A DNA stretch of 64,000 bases from Hyphomicrobiales bacterium (GTDB taxonomy: Bacteria; Pseudomonadota; Alphaproteobacteria; Rhizobiales; Aestuariivirgaceae): NCBI GenBank assembly GCA_025363755.1, contig JANYLQ010000027.1:41136-105135 (forward strand). Direction: 5' to 3'. Positions 56,994 to 64,000 of the stretch are shown piece after piece. The notes under the pieces were generated by a model. The model saw nothing but the letters and a program-made list of their open reading frames with translations. It was not told where the DNA came from and ran no database searches. The position numbers and the translations under genes were made by a program. Every line of letters starts with the position of its first letter. Positions within the stretch are counted from its first letter, which is position 1.

Positions 56994-58493
56994 ATGTCTT
57001 TTAAAATTAAACCGGATCTGTTGAAAAATACGCTCGCCTTTGAACAATCGCCATTTGTAAAAGCCACAGGGTTTCGCGAGTATGATGCGAGGTGGTTGTT
57101 TGAAGAGGAAATTAATCTTTACGGCATTCAGGCCATTGGCCTTGGGCTTGGCACGCTGCTTCATGAACGGAAGGTCAGGCCTGATATTGTCGTTGGCCAT
57201 GATTATCGAAGCTATTCTTCTGCGATCAAACATGCATTGATCGTGGGCTTGATGAACGCCGGGTGCCATGTGTTTGACATCGGAATGGCAATTACGCCGA
57301 TGGCCTATTTTGCTCAGTTTGCCCTCGATGTTCCGGCGGTTGCAATGGTCACCGCATCGCATAATGAAAATGGATGGACTGGCATCAAGATGGGTATGGA
57401 CCGCCCGTTGACATTCGGCCCGGATGAAATGCTGGAACTCAAAGACATCGTTTTGAATGAGAAAGGCCGGATCAAAAGTGGAGGCAGCCTGACACGGGTA
57501 ACTGACATATTTGATAAGTACAAAGTTGATTTGATCAAAGGCGGAAAGATTTCACGCAAATTAAAGGTTGCTGTTGTGTGTGGCAACGGCACAGCCGGTG
57601 CCTTTGCGCCAGACGTTTTGCGAGCTATCGGATGTGAGGTTATTGAAGTTGATTGTGAGCTTGATCACAGCTTCCCGAACTACAACCCCAATCCGGAAGA
57701 CATGAAGATGCTGAATGTTATGGCTGGCGCGGTCAAAAAATATGGTGCTGATTTGGCCATGGGTTTTGATGGTGATGGCGACCGCCTTGGTATTGTCCAC
57801 AATGAAGGGCACGAGATCTTTGCTGATAAACTTGGTGTCATGTTAGCGCGCGATATTGGTGCGCAGACTCCAAATGCAAAATTTGTTGTCGATGTGAAGT
57901 CGACGGGGCTCTACCGTTCAGATCCTATATTGAAATCCTTAGGAGTTACTGTTGACTATTGGAAAACGGGCCACTCTTACATAAAGCGTCGCACTAAAGA
58001 ATTAGGTGCCGTTGCTGGGTTTGAGAAGTCGGGGCATTTCTTTTTTAGCGGTGCATATGGCAATGGCTATGACGACGGAATTGCTTCGGCTATCAATATT
58101 TGTCGGCTTCTTGACCGAGCTCCTAGTAAGAGCATGGCTGAGCTCTACCGTGCACTTCCACATACTTTTGGCACACCAACGATGTCGCCACATTGCGGCG
58201 ATCTCGAAAAATATGGTGTGATCGAAGAGCTAACAAAGCTGGTTATTGCTAACCGAGACAACGGCACCAAGATTTCCGGTCATGCAATCAGTGTGATTAA
58301 TACCGTAAATGGCGTAAGGTTTGAATTTGCAGAAGGAAGCTTTGGGTTGGTAAGAGCATCGTCAAACAAGCCGGAACTAGTTGTGGTGTGTGAAAGTGTT
58401 TCTTCGCAAGAGCATGTTCGGGATATTTTTAGGTATATTGAAACGCTGTTGGCTCAATTTCCAGCAGTTGGTGCATTCAATCAGAAGTTATAG
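56994..58493 (+). CDS. manB: Phosphomannomutase/phosphoglucomutase
   Basis: The enzyme interconverts mannose-6-phosphate and mannose-1-phosphate (or the glucose forms) to feed GDP-mannose synthesis. The 499-residue alpha-D-phosphohexomutase has ATGFREYDARWLFEEEINLY at the start, VVGHDYRSYS, the phosphoserine loop AMVTASHNENGWTGIKMG, the metal loop MGFDGDGDRLGIVHNEG, the sugar-binding region GFEKSGHFFF and a C-terminal phosphate-binding domain. ATG 56994 is preferred to an upstream TTG. manC starts 2 bases after the stop. The pair makes GDP-mannose for surface polysaccharide. Confidence 0.92.
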   Translation: MSFKIKPDLLKNTLAFEQSPFVKATGFREYDARWLFEEEINLYGIQAIGLGLGTLLHERKVRPDIVVGHDYRSYSSAIKHALIVGLMNAGCHVFDIGMAITPMAYFAQFALDVPAVAMVTASHNENGWTGIKMGMDRPLTFGPDEMLELKDIVLNEKGRIKSGGSLTRVTDIFDKYKVDLIKGGKISRKLKVAVVCGNGTAGAFAPDVLRAIGCEVIEVDCELDHSFPNYNPNPEDMKMLNVMAGAVKKYGADLAMGFDGDGDRLGIVHNEGHEIFADKLGVMLARDIGAQTPNAKFVVDVKSTGLYRSDPILKSLGVTVDYWKTGHSYIKRRTKELGAVAGFEKSGHFFFSGAYGNGYDDGIASAINICRLLDRAPSKSMAELYRALPHTFGTPTMSPHCGDLEKYGVIEELTKLVIANRDNGTKISGHAISVINTVNGVRFEFAEGSFGLVRASSNKPELVVVCESVSSQEHVRDIFRYIETLLAQFPAVGAFNQKL

Positions 58494-58495
58494 AT

Positions 58496-59572
58496 ATGAC
58501 AAGGTCTCCAATTATCCCTGTGGTTTTGAGTGGTGGTGCAGGCGTTAGGCTCTGGCCGCTTTCACGTGCGGCAAAACCTAAGCAGTTTTTGAAAATTGGT
58601 GGCGAACATTCCTTGATTCAACAGACGTTATTGCGTTGCTCTGATGCCATCTTTGACCAAAGGCCGATCATCGTTTCGAGCGAAAGCCAGCGCTTTCTCG
58701 TGGCAGAAGACCTGCGTGCAATCAATGTTGAAGGCGAAATCGTTTTGGAACCGATGCGTCGTGACTCGTGTGCCGCGGTCGCAGCAGGTTGCTTGATAGC
58801 GTTGAAAAGGTCGCCAGACGCAATGGTGCTTGTGCTGGCTGCCGATCACCGGATTGACGAAAATGATAAGTTTTTAGCAGCTATCATCCAGGCGCGAGCT
58901 GATGCTCAAGAGGGCTATCTCACCACGTTTGGAATTCAGCCGACATATGCTGCCACTGGGTATGGTTATATCAAGCCGGGTAAATTTTTACGTGTTGGTG
59001 GTTGCCAAAAAATTGAACGGTTTGTCGAGAAACCCAATACTGAAACTGCTGAGCGCTATATGCGTGAAGGGTATCTTTGGAACAGTGGTAATTTTTTGTT
59101 TTTGGCCGCGCGATTTATGGAAGAACTTAAAATCCATGCGCCTGCAATATTAGAAGCAGTGGAAACATCAGTTGAAAATGCTACGAAGGATCATGATTTT
59201 ATTCGTTTGAATATAACGGATTTTGCGGGTTCGCCTTCCATCTCAGTTGACTATGCCGTTATGGAAAAAACAAAACGAGCGGCGGTTTGTTGCGTTTCCT
59301 ACCGCTGGGATGATATCGGCTCATGGGACGCAGTCCACGATATTCTAGATCTTGATGAATTGAACAACGCAATTGAAGGGCGCGGTGTTGTGGTCGACGG
59401 ACGTAATAATCTTGTGCATTCTACTAATTGCGTTACCGTAATATCGGGCGTGGATGATCTGATTGTCGTTTCGACCGCGGATGTGGTCTATGTCGGGCGT
59501 CGCGGCCAATCAGAAAAAATGAAGGCATTGGTCGGTGAACTTAAAGCCCGAAAATTTTCCGAGATAGAATAA
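58496..59572 (+). CDS. manC: Mannose-1-phosphate guanylyltransferase lacking the C-terminal isomerase domain
   Basis: ManC makes GDP-mannose from mannose-1-phosphate and GTP. The nucleotidyltransferase domain is intact: VVLSGGAGVRLWPLSRAAKP is the GTP-binding signature, followed by ADHRIDEN, FVEKPN, LWNSGNFLF and YRWDDIGSWDAV. The protein stops at residue 358, directly after this domain. Related type II ManC/AlgA proteins run to about 470 residues with a cupin mannose-6-phosphate isomerase domain. A gmd fragment begins 36 bases after the stop, so truncation by a rearrangement is likely, although naturally short guanylyltransferases also exist. Guanylyltransferase activity is probably kept. 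Confidence 0.88.
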   Translation: MTRSPIIPVVLSGGAGVRLWPLSRAAKPKQFLKIGGEHSLIQQTLLRCSDAIFDQRPIIVSSESQRFLVAEDLRAINVEGEIVLEPMRRDSCAAVAAGCLIALKRSPDAMVLVLAADHRIDENDKFLAAIIQARADAQEGYLTTFGIQPTYAATGYGYIKPGKFLRVGGCQKIERFVEKPNTETAERYMREGYLWNSGNFLFLAARFMEELKIHAPAILEAVETSVENATKDHDFIRLNITDFAGSPSISVDYAVMEKTKRAAVCCVSYRWDDIGSWDAVHDILDLDELNNAIEGRGVVVDGRNNLVHSTNCVTVISGVDDLIVVSTADVVYVGRRGQSEKMKALVGELKARKFSEIE

Positions 59573-59608
59573 AAAATTCTGATTTGCACCTTTGTCGCCT
59601 GGGCGGTA

Positions 59609-59818
59609 GAGATTTGTCGCATCAGTCATGTCACCGTAATGAAGCTTCAACCTGATGTCGCCTTCGAGTGGATCTTGATACAGGTGATCAAAAAGAGTAG
59701 AATTAAATGACTATGGCCTGCGCTTAATGTCGTGGACTGAATGCCCCTTGGCTAGCAACAGTTCCGCAAGATAGGATCCATCCTGGCCAGTTATGCGCGT
59801 AATAATCGGGGTTTTATT
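59609..59818 (-). pseudogene. gmd: Relic of GDP-mannose 4,6-dehydratase (N-terminal fragment)
   Basis: The minus strand in one frame reads [20 protein letters not shown], then [12 protein letters not shown], an in-frame TAG, SFNSTLFDHLYQDPLEGDIR and LKLHYGDMTDATNL. This is the N-terminal 70 residues of Gmd ([15 protein letters not shown] motif, IKRR, DHLYQDP, LHYGD-T-D-TNL). Damage includes the internal stop, a TAG where the start codon would be, a Gly-to-Arg change in the Rossmann loop, and loss of everything after TNL. It is too short and broken to work. Gmd normally uses the GDP-mannose made by manB-manC, so this is a decayed GDP-deoxysugar locus. Confidence 0.85.
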
Positions 59819-59890
59819 CTAACTGTCGCTGCCTTGAACACAATGGTTAAAAATCGCTATTCGCGATAATAGGCAACAAAATTATTTACT

Positions 59891-60505
59891 TCAAAGACTT
59901 CCTAACAATATTTGAATAACGGCCTGTTTTATCGTTGCTAATTCCGGTTTGGGGCCAATCAGCGCCTCAACTTGCACTGAGAAGTCTGCATAGTGTTGAG
60001 TCACAGCCCAAATTGCAAAAATTAAATGATAGGGATCTATATGTTTTATTTTTCCATTGGCCACCCAAAAATTAATGACAGCTGCTTTCTGGTCAACAAG
60101 GTCCTTCAGCGGCCCCTTCAAATACTTGCCCACATGCGGTGCGCCGTGCAGAATTTCATTGGCAAAAAGTTTTGATGCCGCAGGGTTACGCCAGGATAAT
60201 TCAAGCTTTGTGCTGATGTAAGCTGAAAGTTCTTCAATGGGGTCATTGTCAGGGTTGAGCGAACGCAGGGGTGCCAGCCATTTTTCAAGGGTGTTCTCCA
60301 AAACTGCGACATAGATTTCCTCTTTGCGCCTAAAGTAATAAAGCAGATTTGGTTTTGAAAACCCCGCTTTGATCGCAATTTGGTCAACAGTTGCACCCCG
60401 GTAGCCAAAAGCCGAAAATACCTCCAGCGCCGCATCGAGAATGATTTGCTCATTCTGGTTCTGAATGCGGGTTTTTTGGGCAGGCATTGCCTGAGACTTA
60501 GTCAT
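59891..60505 (-). CDS. rutR: TetR family regulator, RutR-like
   Basis: A 204-residue one-component regulator. The N-terminal helix-turn-helix is EQIILDAALEVFSAFGYRGA and TVDQIAIKAGFSKPNLLYYF. The C-terminal ligand domain carries blocks typical of RutR, the uracil/thymine sensor: SKLFANEILHGAPHVGKYL and PYHLIFAIWAVTQHYADFSV. ATG 60505 has AGGA upstream and leaves the RutR-type palindrome (60525-60540) outside the gene; an ATG 19 codons earlier would run through it. It is divergent from an NMT1-type ABC operon and shares its operator with preT. Ligand identity is inferred from the family. Confidence 0.85.
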   Translation of the reverse strand: MTKSQAMPAQKTRIQNQNEQIILDAALEVFSAFGYRGATVDQIAIKAGFSKPNLLYYFRRKEEIYVAVLENTLEKWLAPLRSLNPDNDPIEELSAYISTKLELSWRNPAASKLFANEILHGAPHVGKYLKGPLKDLVDQKAAVINFWVANGKIKHIDPYHLIFAIWAVTQHYADFSVQVEALIGPKPELATIKQAVIQILLGSL

Positions 60506-60524
60506 CCACACATCCTGTTCATTC

Positions 60525-60540
60525 TTGATCAAATGGTCAA
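60525..60540. promoter_or_regulatory. RutR-type operator between rutR and the ABC operon
   Basis: TTGATCA-AA-TGGTCAA differs at one position from the RutR consensus TTGACCA-NN-TGGTCAA. It lies 20 bases upstream of the chosen regulator start and 47 bases upstream of the transporter ATPase gene, so one protein could control both directions. The preT copy at 21057-21072 has the same spacer and right arm. Confidence 0.7.
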
Positions 60541-60586
60541 GACCAGTTAGCCTCCAAGCCATAACAAGATTTGGGGCGGAGAGAAA

Positions 60587-61363
60587 GTGGCGGAAAACGT
60601 CATCACGGCGCGGGATTTAGACCTGACCTTTCAAACAGATGACGGGCCCGTTTTTGCTTTGTCTAAAATCAATCTTGATGTGGCAGAGGGAGAGTTTGTA
60701 TCCTTCATCGGGCCATCGGGTTGCGGCAAGACAACTCTTTTACGTGCCATTGCCGATTTGGAAAAATCTTCGAGTGGCACATTGACAGTCAACGGCATGA
60801 CACCGGAGCAAGCGCGACTGGCGCGGGCTTATGGTTATGTGTTCCAAGCACCAGCGCTTTATCCATGGCGCACGGTTGAGCGCAATGTTGGTTTGCCGCT
60901 GGAGATTATGGCGCTCGACGATCAGGCGGTGCGCATTCAGCGCAATCTTGATCTGGTTAATCTAACAGGCTTCGAGAAAAAATTTCCGTGGCAGCTTTCA
61001 GGGGGCATGCAGCAGCGCGTTTCAATTGCGCGCGCCTTAGCTTTTGATCCAAAACTGCTTTTGATGGATGAGCCGTTTGGCGCGCTGGACGAAATCGTGC
61101 GTGACAAACTTAATCAACAACTGCTCGAATTATGGGATCGCACGGGCAAGACAGTTGTATTTGTAACGCATTCCATTCCCGAAGCAGTTTTTTTGTCATC
61201 GAAGATCGTGGTGATGTCACCTAGGCCTGGTCGTATCATTGATGTGATTGATTCAGTTCTGCCACGCAAACGCACGCTTGATATTCGCGAGACATCGGAG
61301 TTTTTGAAGATTGCGCACCGTGTGCGCGAGGGTTTGAAAGCGGGGCATTCTTATGAGGATTGA
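60587..61363 (+). CDS. ABC transporter ATP-binding protein (nitrate/taurine/NMT1 class)
   Basis: The cytosolic ATPase of an import system. The 258-residue protein has Walker [19 protein letters not shown]-loop [14 protein letters not shown], signature [18 protein letters not shown], Walker [20 protein letters not shown] and the switch His in [14 protein letters not shown]. The class (SsuB/TauB/ThiZ-like) pairs with NMT1 binding proteins. The start is GTG 60587 with GGAGAG upstream. The gene overlaps the first permease by 11 bp. The RutR-type operator upstream suggests a pyrimidine or related substrate. Confidence 0.92.
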   Translation: MAENVITARDLDLTFQTDDGPVFALSKINLDVAEGEFVSFIGPSGCGKTTLLRAIADLEKSSSGTLTVNGMTPEQARLARAYGYVFQAPALYPWRTVERNVGLPLEIMALDDQAVRIQRNLDLVNLTGFEKKFPWQLSGGMQQRVSIARALAFDPKLLLMDEPFGALDEIVRDKLNQQLLELWDRTGKTVVFVTHSIPEAVFLSSKIVVMSPRPGRIIDVIDSVLPRKRTLDIRETSEFLKIAHRVREGLKAGHSYED

Positions 61364-62228
61364 TTTCGCAAAAGGATCGGTCTTTCCTGTGGCTGTCGTA
61401 TGCCTCGTCATTCTCGTCCTGTGGTATCTCGCGGCAATTCCGATGAACGCTATTGTCACCCAACCCAAAATCGATGCAGCGGGTGGGGGACTTTATAACA
61501 CGTTGCTCCTTTCATGGAACCATGAGCGCCCTGTGTTGCCAGCGCCACACCAAGTGGCACTCGAAGTTTGGAAAACTGTTTTTATGGTCGCCCCGTGGAA
61601 AGTGAAATCGCTGGTCTATCATTTGTGGATTACGCTCTCCTCGACACTCGTCGGATTTATATTAGGCACTTTGCTCGGCGTCATATTGGCCATTGGCATT
61701 GTGCATGTGGGTTCGCTTGAAAAAAGCTTGATGCCGTGGATCATTGCCTCACAGACAATTCCGATTCTAGCTATTGCGCCGATGTTGATTGTGGTTCTGG
61801 GCAAAACGGGGTTGCCCGATATTTTCACCAAAGCTTCGATTTCAACCTATCTGTGTTTTTTCCCCGTTGCCATTGGCATGGTCAAAGGTCTTCGCTCACC
61901 TGATAAATTGCAGCTTGATTTGATGCAGACATATAACGCGAGCGCTTCTCAGGTTTTGTGGAAGTTGCGCTTTCCAGCCGCAATGCCGTTTTTGTTTGCT
62001 TCGCTTAAAGTTTCAGTGGCGATTGCGCTCACAGGTGCCATTGTTGCGGAACTGCCGACAGGCGCTGTTTCAGGAATTGGTGCACGGCTGCTTCAAGGCT
62101 CCTACTACGGTCAAACCTTACAAATCTGGGCGGCATTATTTGTTGCCGCATTTGCCGCTGCAACACTCGTCTGGCTGCTCGGTGCGTTTGAACGTATGAG
62201 TTGGAAGCGCATGGGGGTCAAACCATGA
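61353..62228 (+). CDS. ABC transporter permease 1
   Basis: A 291-residue inner-membrane permease of the BPD_transp_1 family. The first helix is FPVAVVCLVILVLWYLAA. A long periplasmic segment follows, then a five-helix core containing HLWITLSSTLVGFILGTLLG and the cytoplasmic EAA loop (YNASASQVLWKLRFPAAMPF) that docks the ATPase. It overlaps the ATPase gene by 11 bp and the second permease by 4 bp (ATGA). Two different permeases in one operon imply a heterodimeric channel. Confidence 0.9.
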   Translation: MRIDFAKGSVFPVAVVCLVILVLWYLAAIPMNAIVTQPKIDAAGGGLYNTLLLSWNHERPVLPAPHQVALEVWKTVFMVAPWKVKSLVYHLWITLSSTLVGFILGTLLGVILAIGIVHVGSLEKSLMPWIIASQTIPILAIAPMLIVVLGKTGLPDIFTKASISTYLCFFPVAIGMVKGLRSPDKLQLDLMQTYNASASQVLWKLRFPAAMPFLFASLKVSVAIALTGAIVAELPTGAVSGIGARLLQGSYYGQTLQIWAALFVAAFAAATLVWLLGAFERMSWKRMGVKP

Positions 62229-63178
62229 CGCGGGCTTTGATTACATTTGTCGTTTTATTTGTTATAGCTATCTTTACATATTTCGGCTTAGCGCTCGTTG
62301 AGCCGTTGCAGGGCTCATATTGGTTTTTATCATTCGTCTTTGTTTTGCTCGGTTGGGCGCTGGCTTGGGCCATCAGCTGGGTGGTTGACGCCGTATTGAT
62401 GACAATGAAAGCACCGTTACGCGTCGGTAACTTTCTCGTGCCTGCGCTGTTTGGCGTTACCATCATTGTGGCGTGGGAGTATTATGTGAAAGGCTCTCAC
62501 ATTCCGTTGGTGCTCTTGCCAGCGCCCACGCAAATCGGAGCAAAATTTTTAAATTCACTACCCATCCTCGGCGCTGATTTCGTGCAAACAATTTTGCGCG
62601 CCGTGATCCCCGGCTGGCTCATGGGCTGCGGAGCTGGCTTCCTTGTTGCACTTTTATGCGACCGTATCGATTTCCTGCGTCGCGGTCTCTTGCCGCTTGG
62701 CAATCTGGTCGCAGCACTTCCCATTGTTGGCGTTGCGCCAATCCTTGTCATGTGGTTTGGGTTCGATTGGCCGTCCAAAGCCGCAATGGTTGTCGTCATG
62801 ACCTTCTTTCCCATGCTGATCAATACTCTGGCTGGCCTCAATGCATCTGGTCATATGGAGCGAGACTTGATGAAATCTTATGGTGCAGATTGGCTGACCA
62901 CACTGGTGAAACTCAGATTGCCCGCTGCCATGCCATTCATTTTTAATGCGCTTAAAATCAATTCGACTCTGGCGATGATTGGCGCAATTGTAGCCGAATT
63001 CTTTGGCACGCCTATTGTCGGCATGGGCTTTCGCATGTCGACGGAAGTGGGCCGTCAGGGCCTCGACATGGTGTGGTCGGAAATTCTGGTGGCCGCAATT
63101 GCGGGCTCAACATTTTATGGTCTTCTCACGTTGTCAGAACGTGCGGTGACCTTCTGGCATCCGTCTTATCGAAAATAA
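62225..63178 (+). CDS. ABC transporter permease 2
   Basis: A 317-residue permease related to the preceding one. It has three N-terminal hydrophobic segments (ALITFVVLFVIAIFTYFGLA, SYWFLSFVFVLLGWALAWAI and a third). The conserved core has TILRAVIPGWLMGCGAGFLV, LGNLVAALPIVGVAPILVMW and the EAA loop GADWLTTLVKLRLPAAMPFI. ATG 62225 overlaps the stop of permease 1. A gap of 38 bases with AGGAGAAGG-type sequence leads to the binding-protein gene. Same operon and class as its partners. Confidence 0.9.
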   Translation: MTRALITFVVLFVIAIFTYFGLALVEPLQGSYWFLSFVFVLLGWALAWAISWVVDAVLMTMKAPLRVGNFLVPALFGVTIIVAWEYYVKGSHIPLVLLPAPTQIGAKFLNSLPILGADFVQTILRAVIPGWLMGCGAGFLVALLCDRIDFLRRGLLPLGNLVAALPIVGVAPILVMWFGFDWPSKAAMVVVMTFFPMLINTLAGLNASGHMERDLMKSYGADWLTTLVKLRLPAAMPFIFNALKINSTLAMIGAIVAEFFGTPIVGMGFRMSTEVGRQGLDMVWSEILVAAIAGSTFYGLLTLSERAVTFWHPSYRK

Positions 63179-63216
63179 GATGGGAATTCGAAGACGCAAA
63201 CAGGAGAAGGAAAGCT

Positions 63217-64000
63217 ATGAAGAAATATCTCTTAACCGCCGCCGCATTGGCCGCGCTCACTGTTTCAGCGCATGCTGAAAAAGTGACGCTGCAACTCAAA
63301 TGGGTCACACAATCTCAGTTCGCAGGTTATTATGTGGCACAGGCGAAAGGCTATTATAAAGCCGCAGGCCTTGAAGTTGAAATCAAGCCCGGCGGCCCAG
63401 ACATTGCGCCAGAACAAGTGATTGCTGGTGGTGGTGCTGACGTGATTGTGGATTGGATGCCTGCTGCACTCGCTTCACGCGAGAAAGGCAACATGCTTGT
63501 TAACATCGCTCAGCCTTTCAAGCATTCAGGTTTGATGCTCACCTGCCGCAAAGAAACTGGCATTGCAGCGCCTACCGATTTCAAAGGCAAAACCTTGGGC
63601 GTGTGGTTCTATGGCAATGAATATCCGTTCCTCGCTTGGATGTCGAAGCTCGGTCTTAAAACTGATTCAGACATCAAGGTTTTGAAGCAAGGTTTCAACG
63701 TTGATCCATTGCTGCAAAAGCAGGCTGATTGCATTTCGACGATGACTTATAATGAATATCATCAAGTGCTTGAAGCAGGCGTGAAGCCAGAAGACCTGGT
63801 GGTGTTTAAATATGAAGACCAAGGTGTGGCCACTTTGGAAGATGGTCTTTATGTGGAAGAAGACAAGCTGAAGGAACAGGCGCTGCTGCACCAGGCCGTG
63901 GTCGCGCAGAAATACAAGAAGTTTGAGCAGACGCTGCGCACCCTCGCCCAGCGGCTGGAACGCAGCACCAACGAAGACGAACGCCAGAAGGCTGCAGATC
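63217..64000 (+). CDS. NMT1/THI5-type ABC substrate-binding protein, 3' end outside window
   Basis: The periplasmic binding protein of the operon. The ATG 63217 follows GGAGAAGG. A signal peptide (MKKYLLTAAALAALTVSAHA) precedes VTLQLKWVTQSQFAGYYVAQ, the NMT1 opening, then AKGYYKAAGLEVEIKPGGPD, GADVIVDWMPAALA, FKGKTLGVWFYGNE and CISTMTYNEYHQVLEAG. This class binds pyrimidines, thiamine precursors or similar rings; the RutR-type operator favours pyrimidines. The frame stays open to the window end, but after residue 220 the sequence no longer looks like this family (see the entry at 63877). Confidence 0.88.
   Translation, partial: MKKYLLTAAALAALTVSAHAEKVTLQLKWVTQSQFAGYYVAQAKGYYKAAGLEVEIKPGGPDIAPEQVIAGGGADVIVDWMPAALASREKGNMLVNIAQPFKHSGLMLTCRKETGIAAPTDFKGKTLGVWFYGNEYPFLAWMSKLGLKTDSDIKVLKQGFNVDPLLQKQADCISTMTYNEYHQVLEAGVKPEDLVVFKYEDQGVATLEDGLYVEEDKLKEQALLHQAVVAQKYKKFEQTLRTLAQRLERSTNEDERQKAAD
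63877..64000 (+). other. Foreign-looking tail, possible chimeric join
   Basis: From codon 221 of the binding-protein frame, codons turn G+C-rich (about 63% by hand count over 124 bases) with CTG, CGC, CAG and GCC dominant. The product becomes a charged helical sequence (QALLHQAVVAQKYKKFEQTL, RTLAQRLERSTNEDERQ). NMT1 proteins at this point normally continue with a segment like D-P-A-F followed by a K-A-S-M-K-G-W helix. Upstream codons are the usual mixed type. A misassembled contig end or a recombination junction explains this better than a divergent family member, but it cannot be proved here. Confidence 0.55.

Overview
The window reads as the chromosome of an alphaproteobacterium, most likely of the order Hyphomicrobiales (Rhizobiales). 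The reasons are gene order and gene form: the zapE-mdh-sucC-sucD-sucA-sucB-lpdA run, rplU-rpmA-GNAT near obgE-proB-proA, an IalB-family protein, a fused IolC kinase/DUF2090 protein, a bL21 ribosomal protein with a C-terminal helix-hairpin-helix extension, and a RutR-type regulator. Base composition looks close to 50% G+C by eye. No rRNA, tRNA, CRISPR array, insertion sequence or prophage was recognised.

Layout. 1-9.8 kb: proA (cut by the window edge), proB and obgE, then three plus-strand genes for secreted proteins (a small lytic transglycosylase and two tandem ClpP-fold paralogues) that interrupt the usual block, then a GNAT gene, rpmA, rplU, a YihY membrane protein, a DMT exporter, a HIG1 protein and an SDR. 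9.9-17.5 kb: IalB, a phosphodiester glycosidase-like protein, rlmN, an A+T-richer HNH nuclease gene followed by a large palindromic repeat, argG, a retropepsin-like protease, dgkA, leuB and a GFA protein. 17.5-32.2 kb: UspA, preA-preT (reductive pyrimidine catabolism), a sugar-acid dehydratase with a mutarotase, priA, an overlapping pabB-pabA-pabC-transaldolase run, xerC, a FAD oxidoreductase and a response regulator. 32.3-42.1 kb: the TCA block. 42.2-52.1 kb: a fused membrane metalloprotease, GNAT, mmsA/iolA and a myo-inositol cluster (iolB, iolD, iolC, RpiR regulator) that lacks iolE and iolG. 52.4-59.9 kb: MBL beta-CASP nuclease, LOG protein, PPK2, a formyltransferase and a decayed sugar-nucleotide locus (manB, a manC without its isomerase domain, and a gmd relic). 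59.9-64 kb: a RutR-like TetR regulator divergent from an NMT1-type ABC transporter operon that runs off the window.

How parts may work together. Near-identical RutR-type palindromes lie in front of preT (21057-21072) and between the TetR gene and the ABC operon (60525-60540), which suggests one pyrimidine uptake and catabolism regulon split over about 40 kb. Palindromes sharing the pattern ATNGAAT-N4-ATTCTAT lie upstream of mmsA and iolC and probably mark the RpiR/IolR regulon. MmsA can serve as the last step of inositol, uracil and thymine breakdown.

Cautions. The last ~124 bases keep the substrate-binding ORF open, but they switch to G+C-rich codons and a charged helical sequence unlike an NMT1 protein, so a chimeric join near 63877 should be considered. 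All assignments come from reading the sequence; no database search was run.
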